Below, piece by piece: positions 1 to 11,832 of a DNA stretch of 64,000 nucleotides. Positions within the stretch are counted from its first letter, which is position 1; each line of letters starts with the position of its first letter. A program made the translations under genes and the position numbers. Origin of the DNA: Marchantia polymorpha subsp. ruderalis (lineage: Eukaryota > Streptophyta > Marchantiopsida > Marchantiales > Marchantiaceae); assembly GCA_037833965.1 (NCBI GenBank), contig AP031353.1, forward strand, positions 24,926,501-24,990,500, read 5' to 3'. The notes beneath the pieces are model-generated. The model searched no databases. It was not told the origin of the DNA and saw only the letters and a program-made list of their open reading frames with translations.

Positions 1-3000
1 TCCAATGTGAAACATAAGATAAAATTAAGAAGTTAAAATGTCTTCATCTTACAGCACTGCAAACGCAAAATTTTTGACATACAACTTACAATGATTGTCA
101 CTCAGATGATAAAAAGTACAGAACTACATTTGAGAGCACTGCAAATCGTGTTCACATAAAACTTACATAATATTACATGATTTTGACCTCGGATGCTCAT
201 GGCTGGCTCACGCTAACGGGGCTACCCAAACCCACTAGGGCTGATTTATCTCCACCCTCGTGATGGTGATAATTGTGTTTCTAGCCCTTAATTTCAACTA
301 AACTTGTTGCCAGCTTGCAAACCCGCCTGGTTGATTTAGGTTTAAATCGGCGCATACTGAAAAGAAATTCATTTTCGCGGTTTTATAATTTTTTTTACTT
401 AAAACCGTTCATACCAGGAAATAAATACATGGTCGAAAGAGCAAAGATGAATAATTTTAAAATTATTTGTCATTATGATTATGACATCATTGTACAGCAT
501 AACAGCATTAAAAAAGTTTGCAAGTTTTTACTGCGCGACCACTGATGTATTATTCCTCTTAGGGAAGCACCGGTTTTAATGATTTTAGATGGAAATTACA
601 GTCTCTGAAGGTAAAGATAGAAATAATACTTATGTTTGAAACTTTAGGGTTTGAATGTACGAATTATATCCATTCGTTTGAAAATTTCTGGGATTTTTAT
701 TCAAAATACTCTAATTTCATTTCTTTATTTCTAGGATATATCCGTAGAAGTGCATTATCCTTTCTCTATTTTCCTCCTTATATCTATCAAGTTTTCATAC
801 TTCAGCTGACTTTCCTTTGTTCATCGTAATTATGGCTTTCCGTATAACTAGTTCATAGTTTTACGTTCTTCGTTAGACTCGTTTGAATCTTATTTTAAAC
901 AAACCAATGAAATGACTTCAAACATGCAATTTGCAAATCTGATAAAATTAGGCATGCTTTAAACATGCCATTTCAACATGATAAACCTACATAGTAGCTT
1001 TAACATTATTTTTTATTTTTTTAATACAATTTTTTATTTTGGAAATTACTTTTTGAATTTTTAAATTTTAATTCATCGTTAAATTTACTTTAAAAAATTA
1101 TATCTAATTATTAAAAAAAATTTCATCAAATTTTGTTAGTTTTAAAGAAAACATTTTTGTTAATATTTAAAAATTAAATCATAAAAATGTAATTGATTTT
1201 GTTAAAATTACGGATACAACATTTGATCAACGTGTAGCTAATTGAGAAGTTGAATCCCAAGTGCGATCTGTCTTAGCTGAATACAACATCTTAATCAAAA
1301 GAATTAATCTCAATTTAGATTGTTAAAAGAAAAAAGCTTACAAGATAATAAATTACAAAGATATATACAAATATCAACATATAATAATACATGAATTTAG
1401 TTTTTAGTCAAAAAAATGTTCAATTATTTGTTTAAACGACTGTTATTTTTCATTAATCAAGCTTGCACTATACAACCAAAAAAACATTCATTTATCAAGG
1501 GTATTCATCCTACATTCATTCTCATCGATAAGAATTGTAAATTTCAATCATAAATAATATTTAGCTTTTGTAAAACTAGTTTTCAAATTATCACAATATG
1601 TATGTAGACATATTGTAGATTAATAAAATATGAAAACCCAATGATATAAACAAAAAAATCACAAATATAAATAAATTATATAATATCATTACATAAAAAA
1701 AATTATATAATAGAATAATGCATTGCTACAAGAAAACATGGTAATCAACAAAATAAAATGAGATTATTTGAAAAGACTAATAGACAATCACTTATATTGT
1801 AGGATGAAAAGTCAATCATATTTGATAAATGTATTGAGTCATAAGTCTTGTTTTGCTTTATGTTTAACTTAATGTTTCATATTTTTTCATGATTTTCTCC
1901 TTTTTTTGAATTTTTTTTTCCCGAAAAAAATTTATTTGGAGTTACAAAAACTTCAACATTGTTACGGATGCAAAGTGGTTTATTGGTTTCGAAGAAAAAA
2001 TTTAAGCTAAGTGGGTTTTTCTCAAAAAAATATAGATGAACAAGTAGAGAAGAGAATCCAAGCAAGATTGAAAAACAATTTATGTAAAAAATTATTTCAA
2101 CATTGAAGAATTTAAATTTGCAAATTATCTTGGACTATTAATGTATTTTTATATTGAATGAAGGATTATGTGAGAGGATGTTTACACTTGGGCATGTGAG
2201 TGAAGCTCAACCTTCTAATATCATAATGATCCGTCAAAAAATCATCTGAGGTAAACTTGAATAAGAATTAATATGAAGATCACTAACCTTTGAAAACATC
2301 AACTCAGAGTAAAGTTTTTTCATGAAACACTAATAATCACCACATGAAGCAAAAACAAAGAATTGTTGTTGGTAGGAAAAAAGCTATCCAATGAGTGTGA
2401 AAGTATGATTTACAAACAATGCATTTTGATCTTTGACAATTTTTTGACCATATGTAGCATTGGAACCAAGATTTTTAGCATTCCTAACCTCAATATATAC
2501 AAAGATTCATATTTTTGGACAAATTCCATCAATGTGTTATAGATATTCAATTTGTCATCTAGGATGTCCAATCACTAACCATCCAAAAATTCACGTCTCT
2601 TTGTAAAAGATCATGTTTGTTGTTTAGACAAATGAATGTGAAATGTGAAATGAATTCAGCTAAATTACACCTTCAAATGTTGAAGTAAGGTATGGATGAA
2701 TGCGTAGACTAGCTTGTTTGCATGAAGAAGTGTATGTGTGAGCACCTGGTCAGATCTAAGAAGCGGCTGACAAATATAGACCATATCAATACCAATAACA
2801 TAAGAAGTATCAGCGACAATGCATCCAAGTCCTTTCCATATTTTTTTTAATACCATAATTCCATTTTTTTTTTTAAGATGGAGTCTCTTAGATTTGGATC
2901 TGAAATAGCTTTTAGGTCAACGATTTTTCATAACTTTAATTGTAGCTCACAAAGCGGAGTTTAGATGGAGATGGTTTGACTTTCAATCTCAAGGAATTCA

Positions 3001-5040
3001 AACTTCTAGTTTGACTGTATGAGAGTAGGTTTAGAATATATTGCCTAGAGTCAATAAATTCTGAATCTTACAACTACATGAAAAAAATAAAAAGACAAAA
3101 TTGAAAAACATTCAAAAATTGTAATACTTTTAACTATGTAAATAATGAAATGTGACATTACATTGAGAATTCCTGAATTTTTTGAAAATTTTTTAATACA
3201 TATGGAATGGAATAAATATTTTTATGTGAAAAATTATTATGGAAATTAAAATGAGATTTTATTACTTTGTATAAATTTTAAATGATAATATTATTGATTT
3301 TTTTAAAAATCATATCTTTATTCATTTAAATATTAAAAATATTAATATTTTAATTACTTATTACTAATTTCTGAATTCTTTCAATCAAAATTTATACATA
3401 AGTTACAAGTTATAATATCATATCTTGATATGAAATAACATCATCTGAATGGATCTATGATAAGATCAAAAATTGAAAATTTTAATCAGTATAGATTTAT
3501 TGAATTCTTCATGATTTGTCAAAAGAATTATGAAAATGTTCATTTTTTAAAATTTTTGTATCTTCTTAGTTTTTATGATTTTATGATACAATACAAGTAT
3601 ACTAATTTTCAATCTTCTATATTGTCTTATGTTTATTTGAAAGTTTACAACAAAATACTTTAACATTGAGTTTGTTTTCTTATTAAGATTTACAATTTAT
3701 ATTATTAAGTTATGTTAATCTTTAATTACTTCGTTTTTTTCAAAAAATTTATTGTATAGTTTTATGATAAAAAATTTTCTAAAAATGAACACAAGCAACT
3801 CTATTTCCATGACAACACAACAAATTCCTTATCATTTCACATTCAATCAAGAATTATAATCACATTGCAATAGCTATTCCAACTAAATACACTAAATTAT
3901 ATATACATTTAACACTTCTTAAGTTATTACCTTAAGATATCTGACCTGACTCATGTTTTGCGAAATATGAGCTCCAATTTCTATATGAATAATCTATAAT
4001 TGTTTCGAAAAAGTTCATATTATTATTGAATTTACGATTCATCTATATTATATCAATATATATTATATTCATATATATTATATCAATATTTTAAGATATT
4101 TTTTTGACAAAAAATATCTGAAAAATAATGAAATAATCATGTGCTTTAATCATCATCTAATTTTCAGCTAGATTTAGATCATGTTTTCAATGTCATGCAT
4201 AAATTCATATATGACTTCATAGGTAAATTTGGTTTCAACTTGTACATGTTTTACAATAAACTTTCATAAAAAAGATCTAGAGAGAATAAAATGAAAGCAT
4301 CAGGAAAATGTGAAGAGATAAAGTTCTTGAGTAAAATATTGCATGGTGTATATAAAGACTTCATATGATTATGAGTAAAAAAAAAAAGGGCAAACCTTCT
4401 AAGTGTTATATCCTGAGCTATGCGAAAAAGTAAGCACCAATCATGTTTGAGTGTGAAGACATCATTACCTTCCATTTTACAGATTAGGAGGTTTCATCAC
4501 TTTTCATAACTTTAACGTTTCATAACTTTAAGCATGTCATTGGAAGTAATAAGAACAAATCTAGATGAGAGTAGAAAAGGTAGAGAATGTGCATTCAGAG
4601 AAAAACTTCAAAATACAGGAAGATAAGATTAAGATAGTATTTTATTAGCATCTTGAAGCTAGCCAATGTACAATGAACATGTTGATGGATGAACCAAATC
4701 CATGTGAATATTCATTGTTGTCAAAAGAATCATCATCAAGTCAAAACTCAAGAGCACATTTTTGCAATATCATTTTTGCACTTGCAACAACAAAAGCATA
4801 AGTGATTTTTTGAAGTGCAAGACATGGGCGGATCTATAGGACTTGATAGAAAGAATGTTGAAACTATAGTTCCATCAAAGTAAGTACTGAACTCTGTTCA
4901 AATTGGTGAGTAAAGAATAAAGAGTCCATGCTGCGCTTTGTCTAAAATGGCAGACATATAACATGATATAGTCATATATACACATCATTAAGATATTTTC
5001 TAAAGATTGGTTGATAGATATATATTGTTCTGTAGAGTCA
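1..5040. other. AT-rich gene-free stretch, probably decayed repeats
   Basis: This stretch is visibly AT-rich, especially 1000-4200, with many poly-A and poly-T runs and no open frame longer than about 75 codons that resembles a protein. Stops are frequent in all frames. The texture matches the copia-bearing segment at 21-24 kb, so old retrotransposon debris is the likely content. That is inferred from composition, because no LTR pair or pol motif could be placed here. Only the first few hundred bases and the last kilobase are more balanced. Confidence 0.55.
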
Positions 5041-6727
5041 CTTTTGGGATTTCAGGTTTTAAAGCTTGAGTAACCTGCATTCTATCAATTAGATCCCAAT
5101 TTTATGAAGCAGCAAAGGTCGTTCTCCAAACGTTTCAGCATGCGCGGGGTTTACGGCACTTGTTCAACGAGTCAAGTTTCTCATCAAATTCTGTAGGATA
5201 CTGTAGTCTGTGGAACTCTTGGGATGCAGTAGTAGGAAGAAAGTACTACGAAGTAATTTTGGGACATGATTAATCTTAACCATGTCCCACATTATAGTCG
5301 AGATAGACAACTGCTTCTGCTCATGATTACTTAGAAAATTAGTTCTGCAAATTCACAATTCAAAATAAGGTAAGTGATACATACCACTTATCTCAATGCG
5401 TGAGCCAAAAATGATTGCAATATGTAGCAAGCACTCATCGCTAACTTAAACCTTTAACTGAGGATGGGAATCAACATGTTGCTCGATCCCCTTCACTGGA
5501 CAATTTGGAAGTACTCGTTTGGCATCATTTAATTCGAAAGCATGAATATCTTAAAGAATTATGAGTACATTACCCTGCCGTATTCTGTTAAAGCTCTTCG
5601 ATGAAATGTGGTAAGTATATGAAAACCAAAACGCATAAATTCAATAACTTGTGGTTTTAGTGCCAGGAGAGTTGGTCTGAAATGAGCTACGTTTTGCAGC
5701 ACGTTTACTTCAATTCTGAATGGCGTCTCGCATACGGGATGTGATCTGTAAAAATAGTAGCATATTTTAAGACAGCCGATAGTCTGTGAAACCATACACA
5801 ATTTTCTGGATAAAGACTGAACAGACCCCACTGGACCAACGTACTCAAAGTCATTAGCAGAATAGAAGAGTTACAATCAGGTCCCAGACATTGTATGCCA
5901 CTTTTAAGTCCCAAATTGTCTTATTGTGACTGTCACTATGAGAGCTTGGAACGTTTTCTTGGGTCTGGACTGAAAATAAGAGCAATAACGCAATTGGACT
6001 ATAATTGATTAAAATGCACCACTTGAAGAACTGACTTGAAGATACCAGATATTAACCCGATGGCTACCACTCACAAATGAACTATACGGCGCTTGAGAGC
6101 TGATCACAGCACGATCCAAGCACTACCTCGAGTCTACATAAGACGATCCAGCTTGCAGAACAGCGTATCAGCGTTTAATTCTGATTCCTGTCCGTCACAG
6201 CAGACTTCCTATGTATACAGTTTAAAAACACCTAGTTTTCTCGCTATTGAGGTTGGTCGTAAATACGGCACATTTCAGAGAAGAGGGACCTTCCGCAGAC
6301 ACATGCACTCACCAGAGATCAGCAGATCACCAGAAAAATTGGCTCTGTCTTTACAATCTCTATCCCTATGTTCAGCTACCTCGGAAGCTAAAAGTGACAA
6401 TGATGTTCCTTCTTCACAATGATTGGTTGTGCTGCGCGCTCCTCATGCCACTAAGAACAGAAAGGCTGAGAATAATACCAGACTTGACGACGTCAAGGCA
6501 TACATCGTCGATGCAGTATTCGATACTGAGTTCTGCACAAAGTTCGAAAATATCATTCATGTGTGTACATGGAAAAGCTGAACATGAATTCATGCACATT
6601 GTGCGATACTCTTTCTAGATATGTGGCGAACGAGAAGGTAATGGAGCTTCAGATGCTAGTAGTGCTCACTGAACATCCACTGAAGTTGAAACCACGAAAT
6701 CCTTGACGTCAATTAGATAGGCACGTA
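5041..6727. other. Intergenic region of balanced composition, no gene recognised
   Basis: Base composition becomes balanced here and short open frames occur on both strands (the longest about 120 codons near 6.2-6.6 kb). None has a recognisable motif and the frames overlap on opposite strands. The stretch lies downstream of the minus-strand proline-rich protein gene, so 6.2-6.7 kb may hold its 3' untranslated region or a further exon. Confidence 0.4.
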
Positions 6728-7066
6728 TCAATCATCATGATGAAACCCCAATTGGAGTGATGAGAAATGGTAATGAGTTCGTACCAGGCCCTGTGATGTG
6801 GCTGGACCTTTGGCAGGAGGGGGTGGACGAGGGGCCCGCTTAGGCGATGGTTTGGGTGCTAGCCTCGGGGCGGGAAGGGGTGCGCTGGGCTTGGGCGGTG
6901 ATGGTAAGGCAGGTGGAGTCAGAAGAGCCGGAGGGGGAGGTAGAACAGCTGCCGGTGGAGGAAAAGCGGGCGCAGGAGCAGATATTTGAGCCCCCACTCG
7001 CTTAGTCGACAGGACCCCAAGCAACAGCAAGACAACCAGCACGCTGGGTCGAATCGCCATCATCAT
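6728..7066 (-). CDS. Small secreted proline-rich / arabinogalactan-like protein
   Basis: The 112-residue frame starts with three methionines, followed by a textbook signal peptide: a hydrophobic run rich in Leu and Val at residues 8-17, with likely cleavage after the Val-Gly-Ala near residue 26. Residues 27 to about 90 are dominated by Pro, Ala and Ser in Ala-Pro, Ser-Pro and Pro-Pro pairs. This is the composition of hydroxyproline-rich, arabinogalactan-type cell wall glycoproteins, which are O-glycosylated in the secretory pathway. No hydrophobic GPI-anchor tail is visible. The last 18 residues change character, and a GT sits in phase at 6784-6783, so the true coding sequence may splice out after about residue 94. 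The next exon could not be placed. The opposite strand is also open because of the C/G-rich codons, but it lacks a signal peptide. The class is fairly clear; the 3' end and exact function are not. Confidence 0.55.
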   Translation of the reverse strand: MMMAIRPSVLVVLLLLGVLSTKRVGAQISAPAPAFPPPAAVLPPPPALLTPPALPSPPKPSAPLPAPRLAPKPSPKRAPRPPPPAKGPATSQGLVRTHYHFSSLQLGFHHDD

Positions 7067-10000
7067 GTTTGCTGCTTCTGCACATGATAAGAATCAAAGT
7101 CACCAGTTCAGATAAATTTACCCTCGAATCGACTCAATTTTCTGGGATCATGATTGCGATGGTCAGCTCTTGAAATTCCTTACAAAAGCACATGCGAGAG
7201 GAAGATGTAGTCCAAGCCCTGCAATAATCGGGCAGATGAAAGTCTAAATTCGACTCATGTACCCACGTCCAAAATGAAGATTCAAAAGGAAATGTCAGCG
7301 TGTGGTACGTGAACCTCGAGCTCCAAGCTTGCCTATGGAGAGTGATTGAATCTAGTCAATAGAAGTGATAGCATGTTCCGCCAAGTTCAAAGAGCAATCA
7401 GCATTGCTTCAAGCATACCGTCGTAGCATTGATACTGAGAATTGTCAACCAATGATGATGATGATGATGATGAGTAAAGATAGTGTGCAAACAAGGAGAG
7501 CAAAGTTGACCAATTTCGGAATCTGTGTTGGTATCGAATTTAGTGGGGCGCACACCTTGCTCCCGTGTGTCAGGTGTGTCGCCGATTGTGCACTGTCAAA
7601 GAACCAAGGCTGAATTCGGGGCTGATCAGCAAGTCTTCCTCCAAAGACTTGCTGATAGATCTGCGCTTAGCACGAATGAAAATTGTGTTGTAGATCGGGG
7701 GTTTTATGTTCCTCGTATTCTCACTCGCGAAAATAATTTACTCATGGGGAAACGCTCATTCAAGCGTATCTGCAGATCGCCATACAAATTACACGCCCAT
7801 CACGTCCGGAATACACAGACACATCTTGGATCGTGTGGCAGATCATGATATTCTGAGTTAGAACTACATCGAGCCTTTCGAGCCCGTCCAGACGTTGCTA
7901 CTGTTGCTCACCACATTACGTGCTATAATCAGAAGGTATATACAAGAACCGACATTCCCTTCGGATTCCGACTCTATGAGTCTGTAGAGAATAACATGCA
8001 CATTGCTGAACCCGGGCATTTATTCGTTCAAGTTTTTCAGCCGAGAATCTTGAATCTTTTCAGCATGATCTAAGGTTCGACGATCTTGATATACTTTACA
8101 TCTGTGATATGCGTACTGTAGAACTATTTGACAGCCTCATAAACTTCGAGATCGGACAAAGGTAAATCTAACATTTACAAAGATGTGCGTGAAATATCTA
8201 ATCTACCATCGCCGAGGTGGCAGACGTGGTTGTGGTGTCAGTATCAAGCAATATACATTGTGTGCTGCACACAACAGGTGTTCCTTTTTCTGCATTCCGC
8301 ATGCTGATGCACTCCCTGTAGAGAATCAAGGAGATGTGAGGCCAGTCGAAAGTTTCTCTTTGGAATGTGGACAGTTGGCATAAATGAGTACGGAGTTGAT
8401 CTTTCTTTCCTTCTCTGTTTCGCTTCCCCTGAAACTGGCTCAACGACCTGATCAATCAGGACAAGCTCAATTCATATGATTACTCGCCCCAAACAATTCA
8501 TATTTTCCTTTTCCAATCTTCTTCTACCTGCAAACCAACATACAGTTTGAGTGATTTAGATGAAAGTAGCTTTCTAATCTTTCAAGCTTCTTAATCTCCA
8601 GATGCACATCATGGATTCGGTAGGACATCTGACCGTTGAGAGGCTGCATGCAGTTAATATATCAAGGGCTGTAAAAACAAATTAGTGGGTTAAGCACTCG
8701 GGTTACCTTCCACTGTCCGAAGGCTGGAGCTATTATCGTGGTGACAGAGTTTAATGATCATCGCCCTTCCGGCTTAACGACATGGGACTAGTTAGAGTAG
8801 ACGAGAATAATCGACTTTATAGAAGTATGTGCACAAATGGCTCTAAGTAGAAGTAGATGTATCCTTGGTTGCAGGTTAGATCAGTTCACCTTCAATTCCA
8901 AATTGGGGTTTTGGTTTCGCATCCGAGGGTAACCGTTCCAAGTGCGGTGGTACTTAGTACTTGGAATTCATTCAAAGCTCAGTGGATGCCAACGAAGTGT
9001 AAGAAGGGTTTGAGTCTGAAGGCAATAGAGCCAAACCTCTAATCTTCCACCTCTATAGTATTGAATTTTAGATGAAAAGAAGAATGGGTTGCAGAATATC
9101 GGGGCCACATGCATTATAGCTGTCGGAGATCTCTCTTCTGGCAGACTCGTTGCCAAGTGAATACGCCGTTTTCTGTGTACACTATGTTCATTTAGAAGTA
9201 TAAACAACCTCTAGCTTCACTGTCACTATCCATGATACGATGCGCACACAAGTCAAACATTTGTACCGTTGTGTGTCACACATATAGAATCCCTTCGTTG
9301 ACATTCTGTATATCTCGATATGGTAGAGGCTTCTGGGCATCCTAGTACTTCTTTTTTTTCAAACTGTTTAAGACTAAGTCATAAGTTTGACGGGTCTATG
9401 TGCTTCCTATGACCAGAATATTCAAGACCTGTATCGTAATTCTATTTCTGCATATAAATGTGGTATAATGTCTAAACGATGATATTTGTATATTATCTTT
9501 TGAATACAACATCTTGTATTTTAGGCTATGATCACCACACTCGACGTATGGTTTCTTTAAATTTTTCTCGACTTCACACATATGAAAAAACTTGTTGTAG
9601 AAAAGAAGCGTGCTTTTATGTTTAAATTGTTTCTACTTCACATTTATGAAAAATTATGTCTTAGAAACTATAGTCCATTATGATCATAAGATGTTGATTT
9701 ATGTAGGCTATTTTATATGGTCATAATCTGGAAGTAACGTATGTAATACTTTTATACTCTTTTCAATGTGTGTGCTTATGTATGTATGTTGTTATGAATA
9801 TATGATTTTGAACTGATTATCAATGAGCATTTCCTTACCATTATTTGGAAAACTTTATAAATGTACGACTCAATTGCAATTATATACTCTGGTATCATGA
9901 AAGAAATATATCAAATATCTTTGAGATTGAAACCATTTTGTTGATGGAAAAGTTTTTAATTGTTCATCCGATCATATTTTTATTATGTGATTGATTTTTT

Positions 10001-10377
10001 TCTAAATAAGATCGATTTACACAAAAAAATATTATGGATTATCATGAACAAATCCAATGCACATCATTCATTCGATATTTGAGTTTCATAACAAGTCATA
10101 AGCAATAGAATTGATATCATTTGTTTTTTTTTTACAGATATCAAATCCATATATGTGATTTGAAGTTTGAAACAATAAAACTTTGAAGTAATGAACATGT
10201 TACCTAGTCAAAGATAACCAACACCAATCATTTATACATTAAGTACTGGTATCATTTTACATGATGAACTATTATAGTTATTATGTATCCAATTTTGTTA
10301 GAAAACGATTAGAGCTACACTTTATTATTTCATCAGATTTAGTAAATGCCCCCAAACAAGACATTACGTATCGATTT
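7067..10377. other. Gene-poor region; AT-rich second half
   Basis: 7067-9200 is balanced and probably begins with the promoter and leader of the proline-rich protein gene, which reads leftward from 7066. A run of about seven ATG triplets lies at 7452-7472. 9240-10377 turns AT-rich with no coding frame. No RNA gene or recognised protein is visible in either half. Confidence 0.4.
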
Positions 10378-10425
10378 ACGCCATCATCGTTGGTTGACTA
10401 TTGCATCAACCAACGATGATGACGT
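10378..10425. repeat. Perfect short inverted repeat (hairpin)
   Basis: Arms of 20 bases (10378-10397 and 10406-10425) are reverse complements with a single T/C difference, which would pair as G:U in RNA. An 8-base loop separates them. The core arm reads CATCATCGTTGGTTGA. It sits at the junction between AT-rich sequence on the left and balanced sequence on the right. Confidence 0.75.
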
Positions 10426-11832
10426 AGTGTCTTTTTTGACAGCACGACTACTTTGAAGAATAAGAGGCATGCCGTATATGACGGCTGAAGGCAAAGAACC
10501 GCCGGTACCGGACATGCATGGAATACTAGTGACAAGTTGAGCACACGATCAAGATGTATGAAGTGTCTGGGCATGAGCATCCTATACCACAGAAGTATGT
10601 CAAGGAGCAGAAAGAACTGGATCTCCTGACTCGAACACCAAGTGAAAGTATCAGCTTCCTTGCAAATCGAATCGAAGAATAAGACACAGACATGGTGAGA
10701 AGAGAAGTCAACGGATGGCGAACACAACCTAGAGACTGACTGCATCTGGGCTTCTTCACATGATCTGATCACTTTCTGGTAAATAGCCGGATTATGATGT
10801 CGACTATGTAGACCTTAATGGAGACCGTTAGTCCTCAATGCAGGGACTGACAAGACGTAGAGGGGAAGAAGGAATCTACAAGGAGAAGAAAACCTAGAAC
10901 CGAAAGCAAGAGTAGTTTTTCTTTTTAGATGAAATGCTTGACGATCGCATCGAAATTAAGATACAATTCGACGGTCACTTTGAATCAGAATCTTGTGCAA
11001 CCTGCCGTAGTGAAACAAAATCTTGAGCACTACGCGACCCTGAAATCCTATGCATAGTGCACAATGATCTTATTCATTCATATTACCGTGGTTTAACTTT
11101 ATTAGCATGGTCTAATTCATGAACGTGTTTGTGGTATATTTTACTCTTAGATTCATTAAGGATCAACTAATTCATTCACGTTCTTCGGTATGTGAGGAAC
11201 ATTGGTAAGTTCAACAGAAACAGGGGCTGATGAAGGAGTGAAGGAGGACTCGACGGTTCGAATGAGGTAGACCATGGCGAACTCGTATCTAGGTGTCGGT
11301 CGATTTTTCTGACGCTGCGTTGTTCTTCGAGTTCAGGAAGAACTGTGCATCCTTAGCGACCTTTTGGAGAACACGAGTTCACTCATATTCTCGTTGTCCT
11401 CTTCACCAGCAGTCATTTCTGAGTCTCTGGCTGGCGGATCAACTTCACCGCGTTGTGAGGGGAGATTCCTCCAAGAGTAGGGTCGCTTTGATGCTGTGAT
11501 TATAGACTGAGCAAGCCGTGAAAGCAATTCCTTGTCTGCCAGAATGGGAAATATTGGATCTCGTGTGCAGAAATATAGTGTTCTTGACGATTTTGAATGT
11601 CGGTCGGTACTTGATGGTAGGAGCGGAGGATTCTTGTGGACAATGAGACATGAACATCAAGGTTGGAATTGAATTCAGGGGCTTTACAAATAGAGTGGGC
11701 TTTGGCGACTGAAGTGACACTAGCGTATTTCATCGGGAATTTGGTCGGGGATTTATCTCGTTTGGAGGAGTAGGGCTCGGCAATACGTTTTAGACTCGCT
11801 GCGTCAGGCCTCATACGCACATTGTGGATAAG
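10426..11832. other. Upstream region of the flagellar coiled-coil gene
   Basis: This segment precedes the CCDC42-like gene and must hold its promoter and 5' untranslated region. Open frames exist on both strands (about 124 codons on the minus strand at 10398-10772 and 115 at 11500-11847), but none has recognisable motifs. They overlap other frames and the known gene start, so I treat them as chance. No TATA box could be chosen with confidence. Confidence 0.4.

Noticed and set aside
2665..2856. Minus-strand frame as copia pol
   Set aside because: The resemblance to pol motifs was too vague, and no neighbouring domain or LTR was found.
6798..6989. Plus-strand Gly-rich frame opposite the proline-rich protein
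   Set aside because: It is the antisense reading of Pro/Ala codons. It has no signal peptide and the minus strand has a convincing one.
11824..11832. GTG three codons upstream as the start of the flagellar protein
   Set aside because: GTG is not a normal start in plant nuclear genes and the in-frame ATG follows at 11833.
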